Origin: Paramagnetospirillum magneticum AMB-1
GTDB lineage: Bacteria; Pseudomonadota; Alphaproteobacteria; Rhodospirillales; Magnetospirillaceae
Direction of reading: 5' to 3'
DNA: 64,000 nucleotides
Assembly (NCBI RefSeq): GCF_000009985.1
Contig: NC_007626.1
Coordinates: 3,651,943-3,715,942, forward strand
Shown: positions 44,248 through 52,934 of the stretch, one piece after another
Numbering within the stretch: the first letter of the stretch is position 1
How the letters are laid out: every line of letters begins with the position of its first letter
Notes under the pieces: model-generated
Told to the model about the DNA's origin: nothing
What the model saw: only the letters and a program-made list of their open reading frames with translations
Database searches by the model: none
Made by a program: the position numbers and the translations under genes

Positions 44248-44940
44248 CTACCCCTTCAGCCGGGCCTGGACGCGGCGCGCCAGATATTCCGAGGCCAGCA
44301 GGGCGGCGAAGGCCACCACCACCGAGATGACGCACAGGCGCAACGCCGCCTCGTCGCCGCCCGGCACCTGGGTCAGGGCGTAAAGGGCGATGGGCAGCGT
44401 CCGGGTCTCGCCCGGGATGTTGGACACGAAGGTGATGGTGGCGCCGAACTCCGACAGCGAGCGGGCGAAGGCCAGGATCACCCCGGTCAGCACGCCGGGC
44501 AGCATCAGCGGCAGGGTCACCGACCAGAAGGTGCGGATGGGGCCGCAGCCCAGGGTCCGGGCCGCCTGCTCCAGACCACGGTCGACGCCTTCCAGCGCCA
44601 GCCGGATGGCGCGGACCATCAGGGGAAAGGCGATCACCGCCGAGGCCACCGCCGCCCCCTTCCAATTGAAGGCCAGAGTGATGCCGAACCAGTCGTAGAG
44701 CCAGCCGCCCACCACGCCCCGCCGCCCCAGCACCACCAGCAGGCCGTAGCCCACCACCACCGGCGGCAGCACCAGCGGCAGATGGATGATGCCGTCCACC
44801 ACGACCTTGCCGGGAAAGTCGAGCCGGGCCAGAACCCAGGCACACCCCAGCCCCAGCGGCAGCGACGCGGCCACCGCCCAGAACGACACCAGCAGAGACA
44901 GGCGCAGCGCCTCCATCTCGAGCGGCGTCAGGGTGAACAT
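44248..44940 (-). CDS. modB: Molybdate ABC transporter permease
   Basis: 230 residues with five to six membrane helices (for example LSLLVSFWAVAASLPLGLGC, and IHLPLVLPPVVVGYGLLVVL) and the ABC contact loop with LEQAARTLGCGPIRTF. The EAA-type loop and the LSEFGATITF end motif fit ModB. Start at 44940 follows a PAS-GGDEF gene by 42 bases, leaving no room for modA here. Confidence 0.93.
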   Translation of the reverse strand: MFTLTPLEMEALRLSLLVSFWAVAASLPLGLGCAWVLARLDFPGKVVVDGIIHLPLVLPPVVVGYGLLVVLGRRGVVGGWLYDWFGITLAFNWKGAAVASAVIAFPLMVRAIRLALEGVDRGLEQAARTLGCGPIRTFWSVTLPLMLPGVLTGVILAFARSLSEFGATITFVSNIPGETRTLPIALYALTQVPGGDEAALRLCVISVVVAFAALLASEYLARRVQARLKG

Positions 44941-44982
44941 GGTCGTCTCCGTCCCTTGGATTACGGGCCGGGGACTAAGACA

Positions 44983-46263
44983 TCACGCATAAAGCGGATA
45001 GACAAGACGTTCCGGCATCTCGTGGAAGCCGAAATTATTCTTGCCCGCCCCCTTGACCGTGTACATGGCCCGGTCGGCCAGACGGATCAGCATGGCGGCA
45101 TCGTCGGCGTCGTCGGGGAAGATGGCGATGCCCACGCTGGCCTGGACATTGGCGTCATGCCCGTCCAGTTCAAAGGGTTCGGCCAGCCGCGAGACGACCT
45201 TGGCCGCCACGTTGCCGATCTCGTCCTTGCCCTCCACGTCGTGGAGGATGACGGTGAATTCGTCGCCAGACAGCCGCGCCACCGTGTCCGACGAGCGCAC
45301 CGAGAGCAAAAGCCGCGCCGCCGCCTCCTGCAGCAGCAGGTCGCCCACCGCGTGGCCGAAGGTGTCGTTGACCTTCTTGAAGCCGTCGAGATCGATGAAC
45401 AGCAGGGCGAAGCGGGTCTTGTCGCGCTTGGCGGCCTTGACCGCCTGGCCCAGGCGGTCGAGGAACAGCGAGCGGTTGGGCAGACCGGTCAGCGCGTCGA
45501 AATTGGCCTGGCGCCACACCTGCTCCTCATCCTCCTTGCGCGCCGTGATGTCGCTGAAGATGCCCAGCATGTGGGACACCTCGCCGAAGGCATCGCGCAC
45601 CGTGGCGATGGACAGCCACTCGATGAACACTTCGCCGGTCCGCCGCCGGTTCCAGACCTCGCCCTGCCACTGGCCGGTCTCGAGGATGGCGCGCCACATA
45701 TCGCGATAGAAGTCGTTTTCGTGCCGGCCCGATTTCAGGATGTTGGGCTTCTTGCCGATGGCCTCGTCCAGGGAAAAGCCAGTGATGCGGGTGAAGGCCG
45801 TGTTGACCGCCTCGATGGTGCCGTCGGGGCCTGTGATCATGATGCCTTCGTTGGCGGTTTCCACCACCTTGGCCGCCAGTTGCAGCCGCTCCTCCGAGGT
45901 CTTGCGCTCGGTGATGTCGTAGACCCAGGCCAAATTGACCGGCTCGGTCCCGAACAGAGATTCGCGGATGGTCAGCAGCGTCCAGAACGGCGCCCCGTCC
46001 GAGCGGCGGAACTGCACCTCCGCATGGTCGACGCTGCCGTGGCGCTTCATGTGCTTGATCACCGTGGCCCGCTGATGATCGTCCACGTAATAGTCGCGGG
46101 CCTTGGATCCCAGAACCGTGACCCGCGGCACGCCGATCAGGTCGCAGAACGTATGGTTGGCGAAAACGATGACGCCGTCGCGCCGCCGCGAGATGGATAC
46201 GCCGATGGGGCTGTCTTCAAGGACGCCGGCCAAACCGATGGGATCGAGCTCGGTCATGGCCAC
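44983..46263 (-). CDS. PAS-PAS-GGDEF diguanylate cyclase
   Basis: 426 residues making c-di-GMP from GTP. Two PAS domains (about 8-125 and 130-250) precede a GGDEF domain. Seen: LTGLPNRSLFLDRL, DLDGFKKVND, and the active-site motif as SGDEF, a variant still found in active cyclases. An inhibitory-site RxxD (RSSD) lies exactly five residues before it, so product feedback is likely. No EAL domain. The N-terminus could start at MAMTEL or MTEL. Confidence 0.9.
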   Translation of the reverse strand: MAMTELDPIGLAGVLEDSPIGVSISRRRDGVIVFANHTFCDLIGVPRVTVLGSKARDYYVDDHQRATVIKHMKRHGSVDHAEVQFRRSDGAPFWTLLTIRESLFGTEPVNLAWVYDITERKTSEERLQLAAKVVETANEGIMITGPDGTIEAVNTAFTRITGFSLDEAIGKKPNILKSGRHENDFYRDMWRAILETGQWQGEVWNRRRTGEVFIEWLSIATVRDAFGEVSHMLGIFSDITARKEDEEQVWRQANFDALTGLPNRSLFLDRLGQAVKAAKRDKTRFALLFIDLDGFKKVNDTFGHAVGDLLLQEAAARLLLSVRSSDTVARLSGDEFTVILHDVEGKDEIGNVAAKVVSRLAEPFELDGHDANVQASVGIAIFPDDADDAAMLIRLADRAMYTVKGAGKNNFGFHEMPERLVYPLYA

Positions 46264-46486
46264 AACCGGGAATCACGATGGATCATGTTCTCCCCCCTTG
46301 TTTGGCTCCCCCCGAAGCCACGGGCCTTCGCCCATTGGGAAACCTCTGCCCGAACCCGCGCCAATATTAAGGTGAAATGACGGCCCAAGCCTATACGCAT
46401 TGTCGCGTGGGGTGTTTCCTGTTGACCGGAGCGGCCGAGGGGGCATAGTCGGAGCCCTCAGCCAACTACTTGGGAAAACGGCGCCG

Positions 46487-46873
46487 ATGCTCACCTACGC
46501 CCTGGTCGCCCTGGGAAGCGCCATCGGAGGCACGTTGCGCTACTGGCTGTCCATGGTGATCGCCGAGGCCAGCGCCGGCACCTTTCCCTGGGCAACCCTG
46601 GTGATCAACGTCGCCGGCTCGGCTGCCATCGGACTGTTCGCCACCCTGACCTCGGTGGACGGCCGGGTGTTCGTCCCCAGCGAGTGGCGGACCTTCTTCA
46701 TGGTGGGCATCTGCGGCGGCTTCACCACCTTTTCATCCTTCAGCCTGCAGACCCTGGCCCTGGCCCAGGACGGCGACTGGCTGGCGGCGGGGCTGAACGT
46801 CGTGGGATCGGTGGCCCTCTGCCTGCTGGCGGTGTGGCTGGGCCATGTGGCCGCCACGATCATCAATCGATAG
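46487..46873 (+). CDS. crcB: CrcB/Fluc fluoride channel
   Basis: 128-residue inner-membrane protein exporting fluoride. Seen: four hydrophobic segments with GGTLRYWLS, NVAGSAAIGLF and GICGGFTTFSSFS, the latter two being the conserved Fluc pore motifs. The start MLTYALVALG at 46487 is used rather than an upstream ATG at 46400. A fluoride riboswitch was sought upstream and not found. Followed 10 bases later by a DUF190 gene, a frequent pairing. Confidence 0.92.
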   Translation: MLTYALVALGSAIGGTLRYWLSMVIAEASAGTFPWATLVINVAGSAAIGLFATLTSVDGRVFVPSEWRTFFMVGICGGFTTFSSFSLQTLALAQDGDWLAAGLNVVGSVALCLLAVWLGHVAATIINR

Positions 46874-46883
46874 GAGAGCGGCC

Positions 46884-47228
46884 ATGCGCATTCCCAAGGA
46901 CGCCACCCTGCTCCGCATCTTCCTGGGCGAGGCCGATCGCCGCGATGGCCTGCCCCTGTTTGAAGCCATCGTCCAGGAGGCCCGGCAGAATAATCTGGCC
47001 GGCGCCACCGTCCTGCGCGGGCGCATGGGGTTCGGCCATTCGTCACGGCTGCACAGTTCCAAGATTCTGGCGCTGTCCGAGGACTTGCCCGTCGTGGTGG
47101 AAATCGTCGATGCGCCCGACAAGATCGACGCCTTTCTCCCCATCCTGGACGTTATGGTGGGGGATCGTGGCCTGATCTGCCTGGAGCGGATTCAGGTCCT
47201 GCGCTACGGACCGAACAGGTCCGTATAG
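46884..47228 (+). CDS. DUF190-family protein
   Basis: 114 residues starting MRIPKDATLLRIFLGEADRR, with the family pattern GATVLRGRMGFGHSSRLHS and LPVVVEIVDAPDKIDAFLP. DUF190 proteins have a ferredoxin-like fold and often accompany crcB, so a regulatory role in fluoride resistance is likely but unproven. AGGAGAG before the ATG. Confidence 0.9.
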   Translation: MRIPKDATLLRIFLGEADRRDGLPLFEAIVQEARQNNLAGATVLRGRMGFGHSSRLHSSKILALSEDLPVVVEIVDAPDKIDAFLPILDVMVGDRGLICLERIQVLRYGPNRSV

Positions 47229-47377
47229 GCGATCCGGCCGTCACGGCTTGATTCCGAATGATTCCACAGAGCGGCTGGACAAATTCACCCGTGGGTATAA
47301 GCTGAACGTCTAATGCGGGAGTCATGGCACACTGGAATGGTGGGGTCGGCCTCCCGTTTGGGCATCGGGGGATGCGC

Positions 47378-49384
47378 ATGAAAAAAGTCCTGATCGCCGT
47401 TGGCGTCGTGGTCATCCTGATCATCGGCGCCCTTGTGGCCCTGCCGGCGCTGATTCCGGCCGAGCGCATCCAAAGCGAGATCGTCGCCGGGGTGAAAAGC
47501 GCCACCGGTCGCGACCTGTCCATCCAGGGCAAGCTCTCCGTGTCGGCCTTTCCCTCCCTCTCGGTCCAGGTCGGCAACGTCGCCCTGGCCAATCCTCCCG
47601 GCTTCACCACCAAGGATCTGATCCGCCTGGGGGCCGTGGATGTGCGGCTCAAGCTGATGCCGCTGCTGGGCGGCAAGGTTGAGGTGGACAGCTTCGTCCT
47701 GGTTGATCCGGTCATCGTCCTGGAGACAGACCGCCAGGGCAAGGGCAACTGGGTGTTCGACAGCCCGACCGCCCCGGCCCCCGCCGCCGCCAAGCCGGCG
47801 GACAAGCCCGCCGACAAGGCCGCGTCCGCCGCCTCCACCGGCGGCCTCAACGACATCCGCCTGGGCGACGTGCGGATCACCAATGGCAAGCTGATCCAGA
47901 TCGACGGCAAGACCGGCGCCAAGCAGGAGGTGAGCGACATCAACCTCCAGGTGGCGCTGAAAAGCCTGACGGACCCGCTGTCGGCCAAGGGCAGTCTGGT
48001 CTGGAACGCCAAGAAGATCGAACTGGCCCTGGGCGTCACCAGCCTGAAGGCGCTGATGGACGGCCAGAGCAGCGCGCTGGAGGTCTCCGTCGCTTCCGAG
48101 CCGGTCAAGCTTGGCCTCAAGGGCAATGCCAAGGGCGGTGCCGCTCCGGGCGTGGACGGCACGCTGGAACTCACCGTGCCCTCCATCCGCAACCTCGCCG
48201 CCTGGGCCGGCTCGCCCATCACCATGGCCGGCAACGGATTGGGACCGCTATCCATCAACGGCAAGCTGGCCGCCGGACCGGGCCAGGTCGCCTTCACCCA
48301 GGCCGCCATCGCCATCGATGCCATCAAGGCCAAGGGTGATGTCACCGTCAATACCAGCGGCGCCAAGCCGGCCATCAAGGGCCGGCTGGACGTGGACATG
48401 CTGGACCTCAATCCCTATCTGCCGCCGGAAGGCGCCCCCTCCAAGGGCGGCGACGGCAAGGCGGCGGCGGGCAGCGGCGGGGCACCGCCGGCCAAGGCGC
48501 AGCAGGGCTGGAGCGACGATCCCATCGACGCTTCGGGCCTCAAGGCCGCCGACGTGGATTTCGCCCTCACCTGCGGCGGCATCCTGGTCAAGAAGATCAA
48601 AGTGGGCAAAAGCGCCGTCAAGCTGGCGCTGCACAACGGCAAGCTGGCCGCCGATCTCACCGAACTGGCCCTCTACCAGGGGTCGGGCAAGGGCCGCGTG
48701 GCCCTGGACGGCTCGCAGCCGGGCGTCGGTCTCGACGCCTCGTTCCAGTTGAAGGGCCTGCAGGCCGAACCCTTCCTCGCCGACGCCGCCGATACCGACC
48801 GCCTGTCGGGCACCGGCAATTTCGACGTCACCGTGGCGGGTCAGGGCAAGACCCAGCGCCAGATCGTCTCGTCCCTGAACGGCAAGGGGGCGCTGGCATT
48901 CCTCAACGGCGCCATCAAGGGCATCAATCTGGCCGCCATGGCGCGCAACGTCACCAGCGCCTTCACCGGCGGCGCCAAGTCCACGGAAAAGACTGACTTT
49001 GCCGAGCTGGGCGGGACCTTCACCATCGTCAAGGGCATTCTGACCAACAACGATCTGGCGCTGAAATCGCCGCTGCTGCGCGTCGAGGGCAAGGGCACCG
49101 TCGACCTGCCCCAACGCAGCGTCAATTACCGCGTCGATCCCAAGGTGGTCGCCAGCCTGGAAGGCCAGGGCGGCGGCAATGCGGCCGGAATCGTCGTGCC
49201 GATCCTGGTCAGCGGTCCCTGGGACAACCTCTCCTACCGCCCCGATCTGGAGGCTCTGCTCAAGCAGAACGTCCAGAACGTGGGCAAAGCCGTCGAAGGC
49301 CTGATCCCGGGCGTCGGCGGCGGCAAGTCATCGGGCTCGGCGCCCACCGACGGCTTGAATCCCATGAAGCTTTTCGGACGCTAA
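47378..49384 (+). CDS. AsmA-family protein
   Basis: 668 residues: one N-terminal membrane helix (KKVLIAVGVVVILIIGALVA) then a large periplasmic part with AsmA features (SATGRDLSIQGKLSVSAFPS; ALANPPGF; late GGTFTIVKGILTNNDLALKS and VDLPQRSVNYRVDPK). AsmA-like proteins act in envelope lipid transport. Start at 47378 chosen because GGGGG lies about six bases upstream; MRMKK at 47372 is an alternative. A 16-base gap to the lipoprotein gene suggests co-transcription. Confidence 0.88.
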   Translation: MKKVLIAVGVVVILIIGALVALPALIPAERIQSEIVAGVKSATGRDLSIQGKLSVSAFPSLSVQVGNVALANPPGFTTKDLIRLGAVDVRLKLMPLLGGKVEVDSFVLVDPVIVLETDRQGKGNWVFDSPTAPAPAAAKPADKPADKAASAASTGGLNDIRLGDVRITNGKLIQIDGKTGAKQEVSDINLQVALKSLTDPLSAKGSLVWNAKKIELALGVTSLKALMDGQSSALEVSVASEPVKLGLKGNAKGGAAPGVDGTLELTVPSIRNLAAWAGSPITMAGNGLGPLSINGKLAAGPGQVAFTQAAIAIDAIKAKGDVTVNTSGAKPAIKGRLDVDMLDLNPYLPPEGAPSKGGDGKAAAGSGGAPPAKAQQGWSDDPIDASGLKAADVDFALTCGGILVKKIKVGKSAVKLALHNGKLAADLTELALYQGSGKGRVALDGSQPGVGLDASFQLKGLQAEPFLADAADTDRLSGTGNFDVTVAGQGKTQRQIVSSLNGKGALAFLNGAIKGINLAAMARNVTSAFTGGAKSTEKTDFAELGGTFTIVKGILTNNDLALKSPLLRVEGKGTVDLPQRSVNYRVDPKVVASLEGQGGGNAAGIVVPILVSGPWDNLSYRPDLEALLKQNVQNVGKAVEGLIPGVGGGKSSGSAPTDGLNPMKLFGR

Positions 49385-49424
49385 TCTTCTCAACACATTC
49401 ATGTATTCAACGGAGACCAACACC

Positions 49425-50261
49425 ATGAAGTTCCTGCACATTGCCGCCGCCATCGGCATGACCGCCCTGCTGGGCGCCTGCGCCACTCCCTGGGAAGTGG
49501 CCGAGGTCAATGAGATCGAGGCGGCTTCGGCCCCCACCGCCGGCTCGGCCTTCACCAAGGCCCTGTTCAGCGAGTACCGGGCCTACGCCATCCAGGAAGC
49601 CAAGGTCGAGTACGAGTGGGACGACGCCGCCATCTTCGCCCGCAAGGGCCTGCGCGCCGCCACCGGCGAAGTCGTCGCTCCGGCCGAGCTGACCGAGTGG
49701 GCGGTCCCCGAGGCCCGCGTCGCCGAGCTGGCCGCCGCCCGTGCCCGCCTGATCGGCTATTTCGGCAATGGCGCCCGCGATCGCGTTCCCGCCGCCGCCG
49801 CCAAGGCCCAGGTGATGTTCGACTGCTGGGTCGAGGAAGAGCACGAGGGTGACACCAATTCCGATTGCCGCGCCGCCTTCCTGAAGGTCGAGCCCGAGCT
49901 GCAGGTCAAGGCCGCCGCCGTCGCCCCGAAGATCGTCAAAACCTTCATCGTCTACTTCGACTTCAACAAGTCGACCCTGACCAAGGAAGCCCAGAAGACC
50001 CTGAAGGAAGTGGCCACCGCCGCCGGCCAGATCAAGCCCGCCAGCATCTACGTCGCCGGTCACACCGACACCGTCGGCAAGTCGGGCTATAACGACAAGC
50101 TGTCCAACGCCCGCGCCGCCGCGGTCTCCAAGCAGCTGGCCAAGGCCGGCATCAAGTCCATCGACGCCAAGTCGTTCGGCTTCACCAAGCTGGCCGTGCC
50201 GACCAAGGCCAACACCAAGGAAGCCAAGAACCGCCGCGTCGAGATCTACTTCGAGAAGTAA
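49425..50261 (+). CDS. OmpA-family outer-membrane lipoprotein
   Basis: 278 residues. MKFLHIAAAIGMTALLGAC ends in a lipobox, so the protein is lipid-anchored at Cys19. The C-terminal third is an OmpA peptidoglycan-binding domain (TFIVYFDFNKSTLT; VAGHTDTVGKSGYN; NARAAAVSKQL; NRRVEIYFEK). GGAG precedes the ATG at 49425. A strong terminator follows. Confidence 0.9.
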   Translation: MKFLHIAAAIGMTALLGACATPWEVAEVNEIEAASAPTAGSAFTKALFSEYRAYAIQEAKVEYEWDDAAIFARKGLRAATGEVVAPAELTEWAVPEARVAELAAARARLIGYFGNGARDRVPAAAAKAQVMFDCWVEEEHEGDTNSDCRAAFLKVEPELQVKAAAVAPKIVKTFIVYFDFNKSTLTKEAQKTLKEVATAAGQIKPASIYVAGHTDTVGKSGYNDKLSNARAAAVSKQLAKAGIKSIDAKSFGFTKLAVPTKANTKEAKNRRVEIYFEK

Positions 50262-50288
50262 GATCGACCGGGCGTTCTGACGCCAAAG

Positions 50289-50319
50289 CCCCCCTTCCCC
50301 AACGGGAAGGGGGGTTTTT
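50289..50319 (+). terminator. Rho-independent terminator after OmpA-like gene
   Basis: CCCCCCTTCCC pairs with GGGAAGGGGGG around a CAAC loop, followed by TTTTT. An 11-bp GC-rich stem with a U-run is a strong intrinsic terminator, so the TIR gene downstream needs its own promoter. Confidence 0.92.
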
Positions 50320-50346
50320 CTTTGGGTACTCTGGAAAGAAAGGAAT

Positions 50347-50375
50347 GCGAAGGGACTCGTCCCTTCGCGCATCCC
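50347..50375. repeat. Inverted repeat, left copy flanking TIR gene
   Basis: 29-base sequence identical, in inverted orientation, to 52885-52913. It holds an internal hairpin, GCGAAGGGAC / GTCCCTTCGC around TC, followed by GCATCCC. It lies between the OmpA terminator and the TIR start. Confidence 0.9.
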
Positions 50376-50434
50376 CCTTCCCTTGCCAGCCCCAAACGCC
50401 CTGCTACACTTGGTGGCAATGGGCGGAGGGGCAC

Positions 50435-52855
50435 ATGGCCGATTTCTTCATCAGCTACACGTATACGGATCTCGAATGGGCCCGGTGGGTCGACTTCGTG
50501 TTGCGCGAAGCCGGCTACGACACCGTCATCCAGGAATACGACTTCCGGGGCAATTTCATCACCGAGATGGATAAGGCGGTGGACGAGTGCGATTACACCC
50601 TGGCCCTGCTTTCCCCGAAATACCGCGCCTCCGTCAATTGCCAGCGGGAATGGTCGGCGGCGCTGGCCGCCGATCCCGACAAGCCGCAGGGAAAGCTGCT
50701 GCCCCTGCGGGTGGTCGAGATGGAGGTCACCGGCCTGCTGGGGCCGATCATCTGGCACGATCTCGCCACCGCCCCCAACGATCGTGACGCCGAACGCCGC
50801 CTGTTCGAGGCCATCAAGGGGAAGGTCCGTCCCTCGACCCGTCCGGCTTTCCCCGGCAGGGGACGCAACATTCCGGCCTTTCCCGGCGGTCGTCCCGCCA
50901 TCTCCAACCTGGGCCCGCGCAATCCCCATTTCGTCGGCCGAGTCCAGTTGCTGGAGCGGTTAGACCGCCAGTTGAAGGAGGGCGCGGTGGCGCTGACCGC
51001 CCTGGCCGGGCTGGGGGGCATCATCTCCAACCTGGGCCCGCGCAATCCCCATTTCGTCGGCCGAGTCCAGTTGCTGGAGCGGTTAGACCGCCAGTTGAAG
51101 GAGGGCGCGGTGGCGCTGACCGCCCTGGCCGGGCTGGGGGGCATCGGCAAAAGCCAGACGGCACAGCACTACGCCCATAGCCGCACCGGGCTGGAGATCG
51201 TCTGGTGGCTGCGCGCCGAGCGCCTGGAAACCATGCTGGGCGATTTGGCCGAACTGGCCCGGCGCCTGGGCGTGGCACCCGAGGGCCACGACCTGCAACA
51301 GCGTGCCCGCGCCGCCCTGGACGAACTGGCCCGCCGCGACAGCTGGCTGCTGGTCTACGACAACGCCGAGGACGAAGATTCCGTCCGCGACTGGCTGCCC
51401 CAAGGCGGCGGCGCGGTGATCATCACCTCGCGCGAGAGCCACTGGGGACGCATCCCGCTGCTGGAAGTGGACAAGCTGGCCCGGGCCGAATCCGTGGAAC
51501 TGCTGCTCGATCTGTCGGGCGACACCGACACGGCCGCCGCCGCCGCCCTGGCCCACGACCTGGATGACCTGCCCCTGGCCCTGGAACAGGCCGCCGCCTT
51601 CGCCAAGGTGGCGGGCTGGACCCTGGCCCGCTATGGCGAGGAATTCACCCAGGCCCACGCCAGACTGCTGCAACAGGGCAAGCCGGTGGATTACCCCGCC
51701 ACCGTCGCCACCACCTGGGACATCAGCGTCCGGCGGGTGGAGGAGCACAACCCGGCGGCGGCGCAACTGCTGACGCTTTGCGCCTTCCTGGCCGCCGACG
51801 ACATCCCGCTGGACCTGCTGCGCCCCGCCGCCCACAGGCTACCCTCCCCCCTGGCCGAGGTGCTGGCTGATCCGGTGGATACCGCCCAGGCGGTGGCCGA
51901 ACTGGCCCGCCAATCCCTGGTCAAGGCCAAACACGGCATGCTGTCCCTGCACCGGCTGGTGCAACTGGTTCAGCGCAACCGTCTGAGTGAAGACGAGTGC
52001 AGGGATTGGACGGCGCGTGCGTTTTCGGCGGTGTATCTGGTTTACGAGTTCAAGGAGAACGACCTCACCACCTGGGAAGCGGCGGGCCTCTTACTGCCCC
52101 ACGCCGAGGCGGTCGCCGGACGGGCCGAGACGGCCGAGGTGGAGTGGCGGGCGACATCCTGGCTGCTGGACAAGGCGGGAGAGTGCCTGATCAAAGACGG
52201 GCTATACGAACGCGCCATCGACCTCCGGCGGCGCGCCCTCTCCCTTGCCGAGACCAAGCTGCCCGCAGATGATCCGCCGGTAGCGACCCTCCTCAACAAC
52301 TTGGCCATCGCCCATTACCATGCTGAACAGTGGGCGGAGGCCCTGCCGCTGTTGCGGCGCGCCCTGGCGATCTATGAAGCCCAATATGGACCTGACCGTC
52401 ATGAGGTGGCCGCCACGCTGGGCAATCTCGCCATGGTCTATTTGAAACTCGGCGACCTGCCGGAGGCCCACAAATTAACCGAACAGGCGCTGACCATCGG
52501 CGAGGCCCATTTCGGCCTCGACCACCCCACGGTTGCTGTTCGCCTCGGCAATTTTGCCAACAGCCTGGACGATATGGGTAAGCCCGCCGAGGCCGAGCCA
52601 TTGCAGCGCCGCGCCCTGGAGATCCTCATCGCCCATTTCGGCGAGGTCCACCCCTTGGTGGCGGGTTCACGCCACAACCTCGCCATGACCCTGACCGACC
52701 TTGGCCGGTTGGAGGAGGCGCGGGAGATGATGGGCAAGGCCCTGTCCATCCGCCAAACCCTGCTCGCCGCCGACCATCCCCTTACCATCCTTGCCCGCGG
52801 CCTTCTGGCCGAGATCGACGCCCGCATCGCCCGACGCGGCGGGGCGTCGTCCTGA
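50435..52855 (+). CDS. TIR-NB-ARC-TPR protein (candidate immune NTPase)
   Basis: 806 residues; start MADFFISYTYTDLEW at 50435 has GGAGGGG upstream. Residues 1-145 are a TIR domain with putative NADase Glu at residue 72 (SVNCQREW). A P-loop NTPase of the NB-ARC/STAND type follows: Walker A GLGGIGKSQ near 233-241, Walker B SWLLVYDNAED, VIITSRESHW and LPLALEQAAAF. Residues about 560-790 are kinesin-light-chain-like TPRs (NNLAIAHYHAEQWAEALPLL and repeats). Such proteins are known or suspected antiphage sensors where TPRs sense and TIR depletes NAD+. A 123-bp exact duplication lies at residues 156-237. No adjacent partner gene. Confidence 0.9.
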   Translation: MADFFISYTYTDLEWARWVDFVLREAGYDTVIQEYDFRGNFITEMDKAVDECDYTLALLSPKYRASVNCQREWSAALAADPDKPQGKLLPLRVVEMEVTGLLGPIIWHDLATAPNDRDAERRLFEAIKGKVRPSTRPAFPGRGRNIPAFPGGRPAISNLGPRNPHFVGRVQLLERLDRQLKEGAVALTALAGLGGIISNLGPRNPHFVGRVQLLERLDRQLKEGAVALTALAGLGGIGKSQTAQHYAHSRTGLEIVWWLRAERLETMLGDLAELARRLGVAPEGHDLQQRARAALDELARRDSWLLVYDNAEDEDSVRDWLPQGGGAVIITSRESHWGRIPLLEVDKLARAESVELLLDLSGDTDTAAAAALAHDLDDLPLALEQAAAFAKVAGWTLARYGEEFTQAHARLLQQGKPVDYPATVATTWDISVRRVEEHNPAAAQLLTLCAFLAADDIPLDLLRPAAHRLPSPLAEVLADPVDTAQAVAELARQSLVKAKHGMLSLHRLVQLVQRNRLSEDECRDWTARAFSAVYLVYEFKENDLTTWEAAGLLLPHAEAVAGRAETAEVEWRATSWLLDKAGECLIKDGLYERAIDLRRRALSLAETKLPADDPPVATLLNNLAIAHYHAEQWAEALPLLRRALAIYEAQYGPDRHEVAATLGNLAMVYLKLGDLPEAHKLTEQALTIGEAHFGLDHPTVAVRLGNFANSLDDMGKPAEAEPLQRRALEILIAHFGEVHPLVAGSRHNLAMTLTDLGRLEEAREMMGKALSIRQTLLAADHPLTILARGLLAEIDARIARRGGASS
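50900..51145 (+). repeat. Exact 123-bp tandem duplication in the TIR gene
   Basis: 50900-51022 and 51023-51145 are identical over 123 bases, each encoding 41 residues from ISNLGPRNPHFVGR to ALTALAGLGGI. Only the second copy is followed by GKS, so only it completes the P-loop. The frame is kept. Confidence 0.95.
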
Positions 52856-52884
52856 TCCGCCCGATCCGGCGGCATCAAGGAACA

Positions 52885-52913
52885 GGGATGCGCGAAGGGA
52901 CGAGTCCCTTCGC
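52885..52913. repeat. Inverted repeat, right copy flanking TIR gene
   Basis: Perfect reverse complement of 50347-50375, placed 29 bases after the TIR stop. It contains GCGAAGGGAC / GTCCCTTCGC. In this place it could also act as a hairpin between the TIR gene and the convergent stress-protein gene. Confidence 0.9.
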
Positions 52914-52934
52914 CCTTTCCCTTCCTTCAGCCGC

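Noticed and set aside
46264..46486. Possible fluoride riboswitch before crcB (GATGG and GTTC near 46277-46292).
   Set aside because: The spacing between the boxes is wrong, the pairing partners are absent, and the segment lies nearer the divergent GGDEF gene start.
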